Positions 1 to 9,056 of a stretch of 64,000 nt of DNA are shown piece by piece (the stretch's first letter is position 1; each line of letters opens with the position of its first letter). A program made the position numbers and the translations under genes. The notes beneath the pieces are model-generated. The model saw nothing but the letters and a program-made list of their open reading frames with translations, did not search any database and had not been told where the DNA came from. Source of the DNA: CAVSXS01 sp963767715 (GTDB lineage Bacteria > Chloroflexota > Ktedonobacteria > Ktedonobacterales > Ktedonobacteraceae); assembly GCA_963767715.1 (NCBI GenBank), contig CAVYFA010000016.1:682001-746000 (forward strand). The letters are read 5' to 3'.

Positions 1-55
1 GGCGCGTCCTCTCGTATTCCTTGCCGGGGTTGCCGAGTCCGATCACCAGTTTCAT
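1..55 (-). CDS. pth: Peptidyl-tRNA hydrolase, N-terminal fragment
   Basis: The minus strand from an ATG at 55 reads MKLVIGLGNPGKEYERTR before leaving the window. MKLxxGLGNPGxxYxxTR is the hallmark N-terminus of bacterial Pth, which hydrolyses peptidyl-tRNA that has dropped off ribosomes and so recycles tRNA in the cytoplasm. Only 18 residues are visible, so the catalytic His and Asp lie outside. It is transcribed in the same direction as the metallophosphoesterase upstream of it and separated from it by about 47 bases, so the two may be cotranscribed. Confidence 0.85.
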   Translation of the reverse strand, partial: MKLVIGLGNPGKEYERTR

Positions 56-102
56 ACGCTGTTCCCGATTGCCTGCTTAAATGCGAACATCAATTTCATA
101 AA

Positions 103-1653
103 TCAGCGCCCGTAGGCAAGGCGCACCGCCAGGAATTGAGGCAATCCGGCGTTGACGATCTTCTCCTGCGTTTTCTCGAAGTCATAGGGTATGCGGTAGA
201 ACTCGAAGCCGCGTTCGGTATCGTAGATCATGAATGCCGCCCGTGGATCGCCATCACGGGGCTGGCCAACTCCCCCCGGATTGATGATGGCGCGGTGATC
301 CGGCGGCGTCTCCCAATGCCCCTCGGGCGGCGTCAGCATCTCGTTGGTGACTTGCACCATGCTCTGGCTTAATCCCAGCAGGTTGAGCAGCTCCTCGATT
401 TCGCTGGTGAGGCGTTCTTCGGCGTTTTCGATTTCGCTCTCAGGCGTTTGCCCACCAATCGCCTGGGCCTCATCAATCCCAATCTCTTCACCGCTACCTT
501 CGCCGTTGTCCTCGTCGTTACCATCACCATCCAGGTTCCCGTCGACAGTGCCGGAGCTAACGGCCTGACTCCCCGTCTCATCGGTGCTTGCTGCCACATC
601 ATCGCTGTCTCCGATAGCTGTATCGTTCGAAGAAGCGATGACCGTTTCATCATCGTCATCACCGCTAAGAGCGGTCGTATCGGGGTTTTCCTGATGGTCT
701 ATTTCCTCTTGCGCCAGCGAGAACTCGATGACGGTCTCGTCATCATCGTTACGCTTTTCAGTGGGATCGCTATTAGCGCCAGCCTCAGCCGCATCGGGTT
801 CGCTGTTACCGGCGCTGCTCTGTCCCTGTACCTGCGGTACCTCTGGGGCGGGCTCCTCGAATTTGGCTGGGGAGTCGCTGTCATACGGCTCCATGTATGC
901 GCTCGCGGCGGGTTCCGTGTGAGCCTCAGCCGCGAGGGTAGTTTGCTGGCCCTGTGACTGAATCATCACCATCTCTGCGGTTTCATCCTCGTCCGTTTCA
1001 CCGCCCGTTTGCAGGTTCTCTACCTCACCGTCTGCGCGCGCTTCATCACCCGCATTGCCAGCCTGCTCTTCACCGGCCGGGTCGTGATGGTTTCCGGCGC
1101 CGTTGGCAAGGCCATGGGCGGCTGTCTCATTATCGCCGAGCGGGATGGTCGGGATGTTTGCTGAGTCCGGCTGGATAAAGATGACGGGGACGTGAGTGTG
1201 CCCCACAACGCAGTAGCGGGTGTCGAAGTAGAGGAAGCTGCGTTCGGCCAGCGTCTCTGACGTCAGGTATTCCCAGAGTGGGCCGAAGGGGCTGCCGTGC
1301 ACCAGCGTGCAATCGCCGATTTCCAGGCGTTCTGGCAGGTCGGTGAGAAATTCACGGTATTCCTGGGTGAGCTGTTCGGCGGTCCACTCGGCTGAGACGC
1401 GCGCTGCCGCGCTGAAATCCTCCAGGTCGATCTTGCCGACGGCGGCCCAATCGTGATTTCCGGCGATAATTACATCGGTGCGCTCTCGCAGCACGCGGAT
1501 GCATTCGTTTGGGTCAGGTCCATACCCCACCAGGTCGCCTAGAAACCATATCTGGTCAATCGGTTCATCTTCCGCGATTTCATCAATTTTCGCCAGAACT
1601 GCTTCTAATGCTTCCAGGTTTGCATGGATATCGGTAAAAATGGCATAACGCAT
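103..1653 (-). CDS. Calcineurin-like metallophosphoesterase with a large acidic insert
   Basis: Residues 1-160 carry the whole metal-binding core of the YfcE/DR1281-type metallophosphoesterase fold: TDIHANLEAL, GDLVGYGPDP, AGNHD, VHGSP and VVGHTHVP. The usual C-terminal block (NPGGVGQPRDGDPRA, then the last strand) appears only near residue 450. Between them lie about 260 residues rich in Asp, Glu, Ser, Thr and Gly with no predicted fold, including two copies of DDDETVI. Normal family members are about 240 residues; this one is 516. The start is the ATG at 1653, which fits the family N-terminus; a GTG four codons upstream is possible. Substrate is unknown: the family cleaves phosphodiesters, cyclic nucleotides or phosphoproteins. 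It is probably cytoplasmic, as no signal peptide is visible. Confidence 0.85.
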   Translation of the reverse strand: MRYAIFTDIHANLEALEAVLAKIDEIAEDEPIDQIWFLGDLVGYGPDPNECIRVLRERTDVIIAGNHDWAAVGKIDLEDFSAAARVSAEWTAEQLTQEYREFLTDLPERLEIGDCTLVHGSPFGPLWEYLTSETLAERSFLYFDTRYCVVGHTHVPVIFIQPDSANIPTIPLGDNETAAHGLANGAGNHHDPAGEEQAGNAGDEARADGEVENLQTGGETDEDETAEMVMIQSQGQQTTLAAEAHTEPAASAYMEPYDSDSPAKFEEPAPEVPQVQGQSSAGNSEPDAAEAGANSDPTEKRNDDDETVIEFSLAQEEIDHQENPDTTALSGDDDDETVIASSNDTAIGDSDDVAASTDETGSQAVSSGTVDGNLDGDGNDEDNGEGSGEEIGIDEAQAIGGQTPESEIENAEERLTSEIEELLNLLGLSQSMVQVTNEMLTPPEGHWETPPDHRAIINPGGVGQPRDGDPRAAFMIYDTERGFEFYRIPYDFEKTQEKIVNAGLPQFLAVRLAYGR

Positions 1654-1871
1654 ATTTCGGCACACTCATTACACAAATAACATTGTGGATAGTGAGGATA
1701 TTCTACCATGTTTAACACGCACTGGCTAGAGGTAAACGACATTGTGAAGCCTGACGCCCCTCGCTGATTGCAGGCCACTTATACGCTAAACGCGCCATGG
1801 ATCACGTTTTTTCTGGTAGCGCCCCCTTTTCTTCTTGAGAGGGTGCATATTTTGTAAGAGAAAGGCTAGAC

Positions 1872-3170
1872 ATGGATCTGCGAAACTGGTTCAGCAAGCG
1901 TCAATCGCGACGGAGAGCGCTGCGCAACATCGGCATGATGGCAGGCGCGGGACTGACGATCGACGCGGGTGTTCTGGCCGCCAGTAAAGTGACGGCCACG
2001 GCTCTGACGAGCAACCCCAATCCTATCCAGCATATCTTGATTGCCTGCCAGGAGAACCACTCGTTCGACAACTATTTCGGGTATTACCCCAACGCCGGGA
2101 AGTTCGGTGTCCCCGCCAACTACTCACAGCCCGACGGCAATGGCGGCACCGTCACGCCGCAGCATCCCTTTTTCCCCATCACAAGCGATCCCGCCCACGA
2201 CTGGCCATCGATTCACCATGAATGGGACAAGGGCAAAATGGATGGTTTTTATACCACCGATGGCTCGACTGCTCTTGACTACTATGATGGCTCCGATCTC
2301 CAGTACTACTACGGAGTCGCGGGCGCCTTCACGCTGTGTGGCAACTACTTCTGCTCTGTGCTGGGTCCAACCGTACCCAACCGTCTCTCGCTCGTCGCTG
2401 CCACTTGCGGCGGCTATACCCTCGATTCCATCAGTTCCGGTGCTGTGAACTATCCCACCATTGCCGACCTGCTTGATGCGCACAAAATCACCTGGAAGTG
2501 CTACAACCTGGGTCTCGGCCTGGGCAGTACTGCTGCTCTCGAGCATTTCAATGGCCTGACCTGCTTCGCGAAGTGGCAAAATGACCCGCGCCTGAAATTC
2601 AGTGAGGACGACTACCACAACGATCTCAACAACGGAACGTTGCCGCAGGTCTCGTTCCTCATCACTGAAGATGAGATCAGCGAGCATCCGCCCTTCGATA
2701 TCCAGTGGGGACAACAGAAGATGTCCGATGTCATAGCCAGGCTGATGGCCTCGAGTTCCTGGAAAAGCTCGGCCCTTTTCCTGACCTACGATGAAGGCGG
2801 CGGCTTCTTCGATCACGTCGCGCCCCCGCAAGTAGACGCCTATGGCCTGGGATTTCGCGTCCCCACGCTTGTCATCTCGCCCTATGCGAAACGCGGCTAC
2901 ATCTCGGGACAGGTCTACGAGCACGCTTCGCTCCTGAAATTCATCGAGCGTCGCTTTGGCCTGCCCACCCTGGCCAGCATCAACCACCTCTTCGACAAAT
3001 CAACGCCCGGAGGCAGCAACAACGATGCGGCCAACGGCGCTGCATCCGGCCCGCCCGCGCCCCCGCGCGATGGCCTCAAGCAAATCGGCGATTTCTACGA
3101 AGCCTTCAACTTCACACAGAACGCGGATTACTATCCAAGCCTCCCCACCTTCGTCAGAACACAAGGTTAG
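1872..3170 (+). CDS. Tat-exported phosphoesterase, phospholipase C / AcpA family (first copy)
   Basis: A 432-residue member of the PF04185 phosphoesterase family (non-haemolytic phospholipase C and acid phosphatase AcpA). The N-terminus contains SRRRALRNIG followed by a hydrophobic stretch, a twin-arginine signal, so the enzyme is probably folded in the cytoplasm with metal and then exported. Family motifs are present: CQENHSFDNYFGYYP (metal-binding Glu-Asn), GPTVPNRL (Thr is the expected nucleophile), EHPP, and TYDEGGGFFDHVAPP (Asp, Glu and His metal ligands). An AGAAAGG ribosome site precedes the ATG. It is followed 573 bases later by a close paralog. It should release phosphate from phospholipids or other phosphoesters outside the membrane; the exact substrate cannot be read from the sequence. 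Confidence 0.9.
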   Translation: MDLRNWFSKRQSRRRALRNIGMMAGAGLTIDAGVLAASKVTATALTSNPNPIQHILIACQENHSFDNYFGYYPNAGKFGVPANYSQPDGNGGTVTPQHPFFPITSDPAHDWPSIHHEWDKGKMDGFYTTDGSTALDYYDGSDLQYYYGVAGAFTLCGNYFCSVLGPTVPNRLSLVAATCGGYTLDSISSGAVNYPTIADLLDAHKITWKCYNLGLGLGSTAALEHFNGLTCFAKWQNDPRLKFSEDDYHNDLNNGTLPQVSFLITEDEISEHPPFDIQWGQQKMSDVIARLMASSSWKSSALFLTYDEGGGFFDHVAPPQVDAYGLGFRVPTLVISPYAKRGYISGQVYEHASLLKFIERRFGLPTLASINHLFDKSTPGGSNNDAANGAASGPPAPPRDGLKQIGDFYEAFNFTQNADYYPSLPTFVRTQG

Positions 3171-3206
3171 GGGCCGATTATAATTTTTAACAACCAACAT
3201 TGCTAA

Positions 3207-3276
3207 TGTCATCCTGAGCGAGTGAGCCGAAGCCCTGAGCGCAGCGAAGGGGAAGGATCTCGCGCTCAGGGTGACA
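3207..3276. repeat. Palindromic TCATCCTGAGCGCAGCGAAG-type repeat, copy 1
   Basis: This segment begins TGTCATCCTGAGCG and ends CGCTCAGGGTGACA, so its ends are inverted repeats. The inner part contains GAGCGCAGCGAAGG. A second copy lies at 3615-3687. Repeats of this type are widely dispersed in bacterial genomes; here both copies sit in one spacer. It could form a hairpin downstream of the first phospholipase gene. Confidence 0.7.
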
Positions 3277-3430
3277 CACCGGTATTAATGGGTTCAACTC
3301 CATGACGATCCTGCTGCCAACTTTGTGGCTGCCGGCAGAGGACTTGTAAAAAATAGATACTTGGCCAGAAAGAATATTTTGGGCCCGATAAAGCCGCCTG
3401 AGAAGGGGCTTCAGGCAGGTACCGATGATC

Positions 3431-3457
3431 ATTTACCGCTCAAAATGAGCGGTAAAT
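3431..3457. repeat. Perfect 12-bp hairpin
   Basis: ATTTACCGCTCA (3431-3442) and TGAGCGGTAAAT (3446-3457) are exact inverted repeats with a 3-base loop. No long T run follows on either strand, so it could be a weak terminator or an operator; the sequence alone does not decide. Confidence 0.55.
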
Positions 3458-3614
3458 TTCCAGGATCTTCGCCGTGTCAGGCTGGCGGCGATGGAAGTGA
3501 CGGTCGACGATGGCCGGAGGCGTTTGCCCCTTTCACCTCATCATGATAAAATGCCTCCAGAAACCTCGGCATTCCTGGTGGCTGTATCATGAACATGACC
3601 GATCAACGTCGGCC

Positions 3615-3687
3615 CTGTCATCCTGAGCGCAGCGAAGGATCTGACGCGTTGGCAACCGAGATCCTTCGCTGCAGCGAAGGATGACAG
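3615..3687. repeat. Palindromic TCATCCTGAGCGCAGCGAAG-type repeat, copy 2
   Basis: CTGTCATCCTGAGCGCAGCG opens the element and the reverse-complementary GCAGCGAAGGATGACAG closes it, with AGATCCTTCGCTGC in the middle. It is the same family as 3207-3276. It lies about 55 bases upstream of the second phospholipase gene, so it could influence that gene's leader. Confidence 0.7.
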
Positions 3688-3743
3688 GACTGTTCTTGTT
3701 TGGGAAAGTTCCTCATACCGCGATGTTACTGTAGAAAGATTGT

Positions 3744-5033
3744 ATGATGTACCTCCAATCGGTGTTTCGGCGACAGACGCGGCGTGAGGCTTTGCGCACA
3801 CTCGGCGTCCTCACCGGGATGGGCGTAGCCCTCGATGCCTGCACCCCCGGCAGTAATGCCAACGTTACCCCGACCGTGCCAGCTCAACCCGGCAGCCTCG
3901 ATTCCATCAAGCATATCGTGATTGCCTGCCAGGAGAACCGCACCTTTGACTCCTATTTCGGTCACTACCCGAAGGCCGGGCAGTTCGGCATCCCGGCGAA
4001 TTTCGCCGTTCCTGATGGCAAGGGAGGCATGGTCAAGCCATTTCACTTCACCTCGCTCATCACAAGCAATATCAATCACGACTGGCAGAGCATCCACCGC
4101 GAGTGGGATAAAGGTAAGATGGATGGCTTTTACATTGCCGATGGCAAGAATGCCCTGGGCTACTACGACGGCTCGGATATCCCCTATTACTATGCTCTGG
4201 CGAGCGCTTTCACACTCTGCGGCAACTACCACTGCTACCAGCTCGGCCCCACGCTGCCCAACCGCCTCGCGCTGTGGAGCGCCACGTCAGGCGGTATTAC
4301 TTCGGCTAATGCCATCCCGCGCGCCAGCCTGGACTATCCCACCATCGTCGATCTACTCGATGCGCACCACGTCACCTGGAAATGTTACAACCTGGGCCTG
4401 GAGCTCGGCAGCGTCCCCGAAATAGAATTCTTCAACGCCCTGCCCTTCTTCAAGAAGTGGGTCAATGACCGTAGACTCAATTACACCGAGGTAGACTATC
4501 ACCTTGATCTGCATAACAACACGCTGCCGCAGGTCTCATTCGTGATCTCGGAAGGTCTCTTCAGCGAACATCCGCCTACCGACATCCACACCGGTCAGTC
4601 CAAGTTGGGCAGCATCATCGACGCCCTAATCAGCTCAGGCTCCTGGACAAGCTCTGTCCTCTTCCTGACCTACGACGAGGGCGGCGGCTTCTTCGACCAT
4701 GTCCCGCCTCCGCAGGTAGATGCGTATGGCATGGGCATGCGCGTCCCCATGGTAGTAGTATCACCCTGGGTCAAACGCGGCTACGTCTCCGGCCAGCTCT
4801 TCGAGCACGCCTCGATGCTGAAATTCATCGAGCGCCGCTTCGGCCTGCCCACCCTCGCCAGCGTCAATACACAGTTCAACAGCTCGACGCCCGGCGGAGT
4901 CAACAACGATGCCGCCAACGGCAAAAACTCCGGCCCGCCCGCGCCACCGCGCGACGGCCTCAAGCAAATCGGCGATTTCCTGGAGGTTTTTGACTTTTCG
5001 CAGAACCCGAATTACCAACCCAGCTTGCACTGA
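3744..5033 (+). CDS. Tat-exported lipoprotein phosphoesterase, phospholipase C / AcpA family (second copy)
   Basis: A 429-residue paralog of the gene at 1872, colinear along its whole length. The N-terminus has TRREALRTLG followed by a hydrophobic segment ending in VALDAC, which combines a twin-arginine motif with a lipobox. It is therefore probably a Tat-exported lipoprotein anchored outside the membrane, unlike the first copy, which lacks the Cys. The catalytic set is intact: CQENRTFDSYFGHYP, GPTLPNRL, EHPP and TYDEGGGFFDHVPPP. Two adjacent ATGs (3744, 3747) could both start it. The pair looks like a tandem duplication that split into a released and an anchored form. Confidence 0.9.
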   Translation: MMYLQSVFRRQTRREALRTLGVLTGMGVALDACTPGSNANVTPTVPAQPGSLDSIKHIVIACQENRTFDSYFGHYPKAGQFGIPANFAVPDGKGGMVKPFHFTSLITSNINHDWQSIHREWDKGKMDGFYIADGKNALGYYDGSDIPYYYALASAFTLCGNYHCYQLGPTLPNRLALWSATSGGITSANAIPRASLDYPTIVDLLDAHHVTWKCYNLGLELGSVPEIEFFNALPFFKKWVNDRRLNYTEVDYHLDLHNNTLPQVSFVISEGLFSEHPPTDIHTGQSKLGSIIDALISSGSWTSSVLFLTYDEGGGFFDHVPPPQVDAYGMGMRVPMVVVSPWVKRGYVSGQLFEHASMLKFIERRFGLPTLASVNTQFNSSTPGGVNNDAANGKNSGPPAPPRDGLKQIGDFLEVFDFSQNPNYQPSLH

Positions 5034-5097
5034 AGTGTGCAAAGAGGTGAAGGAAGATCGTGGAAAAGCGTTGCCTGGATGGATAGGAACGAAGCAC

Positions 5098-6240
5098 ATG
5101 ACAATATTGCAATGGTACCAGGTGCATGCCTGGCGTTTGTCGCAACATGGCCTCTCCCCGCGTTTCTCCTCGCAGGATTTCATGCGGGTAGTGACGCGCA
5201 CGGCTGGAATTCAGGCACAGGTGATGTCTGCTGCCGAGCTGGCGGTGTGTACCCGTGTGGAAGGATTCTCTCCCCGCGATGTCCAGGCTGCGATCTTCCA
5301 GGACCACACCATGGTGAAGACCTGGGCCATGCGTGGCACCCTACACTTGTTAGCTGCAAGAGAACTCCCTCTGTATGTAGCGGCGCGTGACTGGCAGCAT
5401 ACAGCAAGCTGGTCTGCCTATTTCGCTGAGTTCGGGCTCTCACAAGCGCAGCAGGAAGCCTTTCTCCTGGCTGTCCCGCACGTTTTGGAGCAGGGACCAC
5501 TGACTCGCCTGCAACTGGCTGACGCTCTCGCGAAGCACACGGGGGTGGCTCACGTGCGCGACTTGATCCTCTCTTCCAGTTGGGGGTCTCCCTTGAAACC
5601 ATCGGCCTATCGTGGGGAGCTCTGTTTCGGGCCAGGGCAGGGGAAGACGGTCACCTTCATGAACCCGAGAGGATGGATTGGTCAATGGCAGGCAATCGAG
5701 CCAGAGCTGGCGCTGCAAGACATCGCCCGTCGGTATCTGCAGGCGTATGGCCCGGCGACCCCAGACGATTTTGCTTTTTGGTGGGGGTGTGGGAAAACTC
5801 TCGCAAAAAAACTCTTCCAATCGATAGCAGAGAAGTTGGAAGAAGTCGAGGTAGAAGGGTGGCGCGCTTACGCACTGCGTGCAACACTTCCGCTCATCCA
5901 AAGCGTTGAACCGGTAGAGGCGGTCCACCTGCTCCCCTTATTCGATGCCTATACGATCGGGGTGCCGCGCGATTGCGAACCCCTGCTCTCTGCCGCCTAC
6001 AAACGCCAGGTCTTCAACCTGCAGGGGTGGACTTTTGCGGTCATTCTGGTCAACGGTTCCATCCAAGGCCTCTGGGACTATAAAATCCGACGCTCGCACA
6101 CCGTCGTCAAGGTGAACCTGTTCTGCTCATCCACAACCGAGATCCGCAAAGGGATTGCAGCAGAAGCGGAACGGCTCAGTCATCTCTTCGAGAAGGAAGT
6201 CTTGCTCGAATATGAGTCTCCCTCATCTTCCCGGTCGTAG
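5098..6240 (+). CDS. Winged-helix DNA-binding domain protein (YcaQ/AlkX-like, PF06224)
   Basis: A 380-residue protein resembling the HTH_42 / winged-helix family of actinobacterial and Chloroflexota proteins related to E. coli YcaQ. Features include the N-terminal QVMSAAELAVCTRV and KTWAMRGTLHLLAARE blocks, the middle YGPATPDDFAFWWG block, and the C-terminal LPLFDAYTIG followed by NGSIQGLWDYK. YcaQ members are DNA glycosylases acting on crosslinks; whether this relative is an enzyme or only binds DNA is not known. The ATG at 5098 is chosen because the family alignment begins there; the open frame extends upstream into the previous gene without homology. It lies 64 bases after the second phospholipase gene. 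Confidence 0.8.
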   Translation: MTILQWYQVHAWRLSQHGLSPRFSSQDFMRVVTRTAGIQAQVMSAAELAVCTRVEGFSPRDVQAAIFQDHTMVKTWAMRGTLHLLAARELPLYVAARDWQHTASWSAYFAEFGLSQAQQEAFLLAVPHVLEQGPLTRLQLADALAKHTGVAHVRDLILSSSWGSPLKPSAYRGELCFGPGQGKTVTFMNPRGWIGQWQAIEPELALQDIARRYLQAYGPATPDDFAFWWGCGKTLAKKLFQSIAEKLEEVEVEGWRAYALRATLPLIQSVEPVEAVHLLPLFDAYTIGVPRDCEPLLSAAYKRQVFNLQGWTFAVILVNGSIQGLWDYKIRRSHTVVKVNLFCSSTTEIRKGIAAEAERLSHLFEKEVLLEYESPSSSRS

Positions 6241-6301
6241 CAATCGTGGAGCTGGCTCGACAGCGTTCGATCTCTCCTATGAATAAAGGGTAGTGAGTGA
6301 C

Positions 6302-7303
6302 CTACGACGGCACCTTCACCGGTAGCCCGAATCCCCAGTTTAGCAGCACCTTCGCGTCGCTGAAGCGGTGAGGTTCGTCGATGCTGTGCATCACCACCCC
6401 GATCAAGTGGTGGCCGTTGCGCGTAGCGGAGAACACCAGGCAGCCGCCGGCCTCGAGCGTGTAGCCCGTCTTGATGCCCGTCGCGCCCGGGTAGCCGGTG
6501 AGCAGCTCGTTGATGCTGGTCCAGGTGTACGCGTGGTTCGTGGCGGTAGCGGGAACCTTGTACTGTTTCGTACTGACGATTTGCGCGAAGAGCGGGATCG
6601 ACATGGCGTATTGCGCCAGCCGCACCAGGTCATAGGCTGTTGTATAGAGACCGGGCAGAGGGTTGCCGCTGGCATCGTAGTAAGTCAGGCCGTCAGGGTT
6701 GTAGTAGTGCGTCTGAAAGAGGTGCAGGTGGTAGGCGAAGAGGTTCATCATCCTGACGAAGTTCTGGCTGGTGCCCCCTACCGTGTCGGCGATGGTGATG
6801 GCCGCGTCGTCGCCGGAGGGCAGCATCAGGGCGTAGAGCAGGTCGCGCAGTGTCAGTTCATCGCCCACACGCAGGCCCGCCGTGCTGCCGTTGTTGTCGA
6901 TCACTTCGTTCAGCGCGTCCTGCTGAATGCGCACGACCGTGTTCAGGGCCGTCGTCTGGATGGCGAGTAAGGCCGTCGTGATCTTGGTCGTGCTGGCCAT
7001 CGGCTGCGGGTGTTCACCGTTCAGGTCGTAAAGGATGTGGCCGGTATCGTTATCTACCAGGATGGCCTCGTTCGCCGTGATCGGCCCCGGCTGACCCTGC
7101 ACCGTGAGCACCGGCGCCGCTTTCGGCGTAGGCGTCGGCGTAAACGGTAGAAAGGTCGGTGATGGTATGAAATCCGCCGGCGGCCCCTGCTCCACACCAC
7201 CGAAGAACCGCGCCCCTACCGGCGTGAACGCCAGCACCGGCGCCGCGATGAGCAGGCTGATTGCTAGGAACAGCAGGATTACTGCTGAAATGCGGCGTGC
7301 CAT
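6302..7303 (-). CDS. D-alanyl-D-alanine carboxypeptidase, peptidase S11 family
   Basis: A 333-residue penicillin-binding-type carboxypeptidase that trims the terminal D-Ala from peptidoglycan stem peptides outside the membrane. An N-terminal hydrophobic segment (residues 5-26) is a signal peptide or anchor, followed by a Thr-Pro linker (PFTPTPTPK). The SxxK motif is S104-T-T-K107, the second motif is SGDDAA where the family normally has SGN, and the KTG box is in GIKTGYT. The C-terminal PBP5 domain is absent, which makes it a short S11 form. Its ATG follows the gatA stop with no spacer (TAAATG), so the two are translationally coupled. Confidence 0.9.
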   Translation of the reverse strand: MARRISAVILLFLAISLLIAAPVLAFTPVGARFFGGVEQGPPADFIPSPTFLPFTPTPTPKAAPVLTVQGQPGPITANEAILVDNDTGHILYDLNGEHPQPMASTTKITTALLAIQTTALNTVVRIQQDALNEVIDNNGSTAGLRVGDELTLRDLLYALMLPSGDDAAITIADTVGGTSQNFVRMMNLFAYHLHLFQTHYYNPDGLTYYDASGNPLPGLYTTAYDLVRLAQYAMSIPLFAQIVSTKQYKVPATATNHAYTWTSINELLTGYPGATGIKTGYTLEAGGCLVFSATRNGHHLIGVVMHSIDEPHRFSDAKVLLNWGFGLPVKVPS

Positions 7304-8791
<1,488 letters not shown>

Positions 8792-8975
8792 GTTCTATCG
8801 CTGCCCTTTCAAAACAAAGAAAAAAATGTATAGTTTTCTGAACGCTTTTACCATAAGAGCGTGTCCAGCATGCTATTTCACTCATGGCACATGTTAGATG
8901 TATCGCGCCCATCAATTATAGAGGGTTCTTCCCCAAAACGCAAACACTTTTCCGAAAATGGGGGCATGGGATTAC

Positions 8976-9008
8976 AAGGGCGACCGCAAGACCCTTGCGG
9001 TCGCCCTT
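8976..9008. terminator. Hairpin downstream of the 9057-11126 gene, GGGCGACCGCAAG repeat family
   Basis: AAGGGCGACCGCAAG (8976-8990) and CTTGCGGTCGCCCTT (8994-9008) are perfect 15-bp inverted repeats around a 3-base loop. On the minus strand it lies just after the end of the phosphoesterase gene and could terminate it. No long U tract follows. The same core is present in the much longer palindrome at 15424-15514, so it may be a dispersed repeat that also serves as a terminator. Confidence 0.6.
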
Positions 9009-9056
9009 CAAGCCGCCCTTCGGATATTTGATGCCTAACTCACCGTCAGCGTCACA

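Larger units (their letters stand above)
3171..3743. other. Intergenic region between the two phospholipase genes, holding repeats
   Basis: No credible gene is seen in these 573 bases. The stretch contains two copies of a TCATCCTGAGCGCAGCGAAG-type repeat (annotated separately) and a perfect 12-bp hairpin at 3431-3457. Small ORFs here share no recognisable features and overlap the repeats. Confidence 0.6.

Noticed and set aside
2124..2987. 287-codon open frame on the minus strand
   Set aside because: Antisense of the first phospholipase gene, and a similar shadow appears opposite its paralog.
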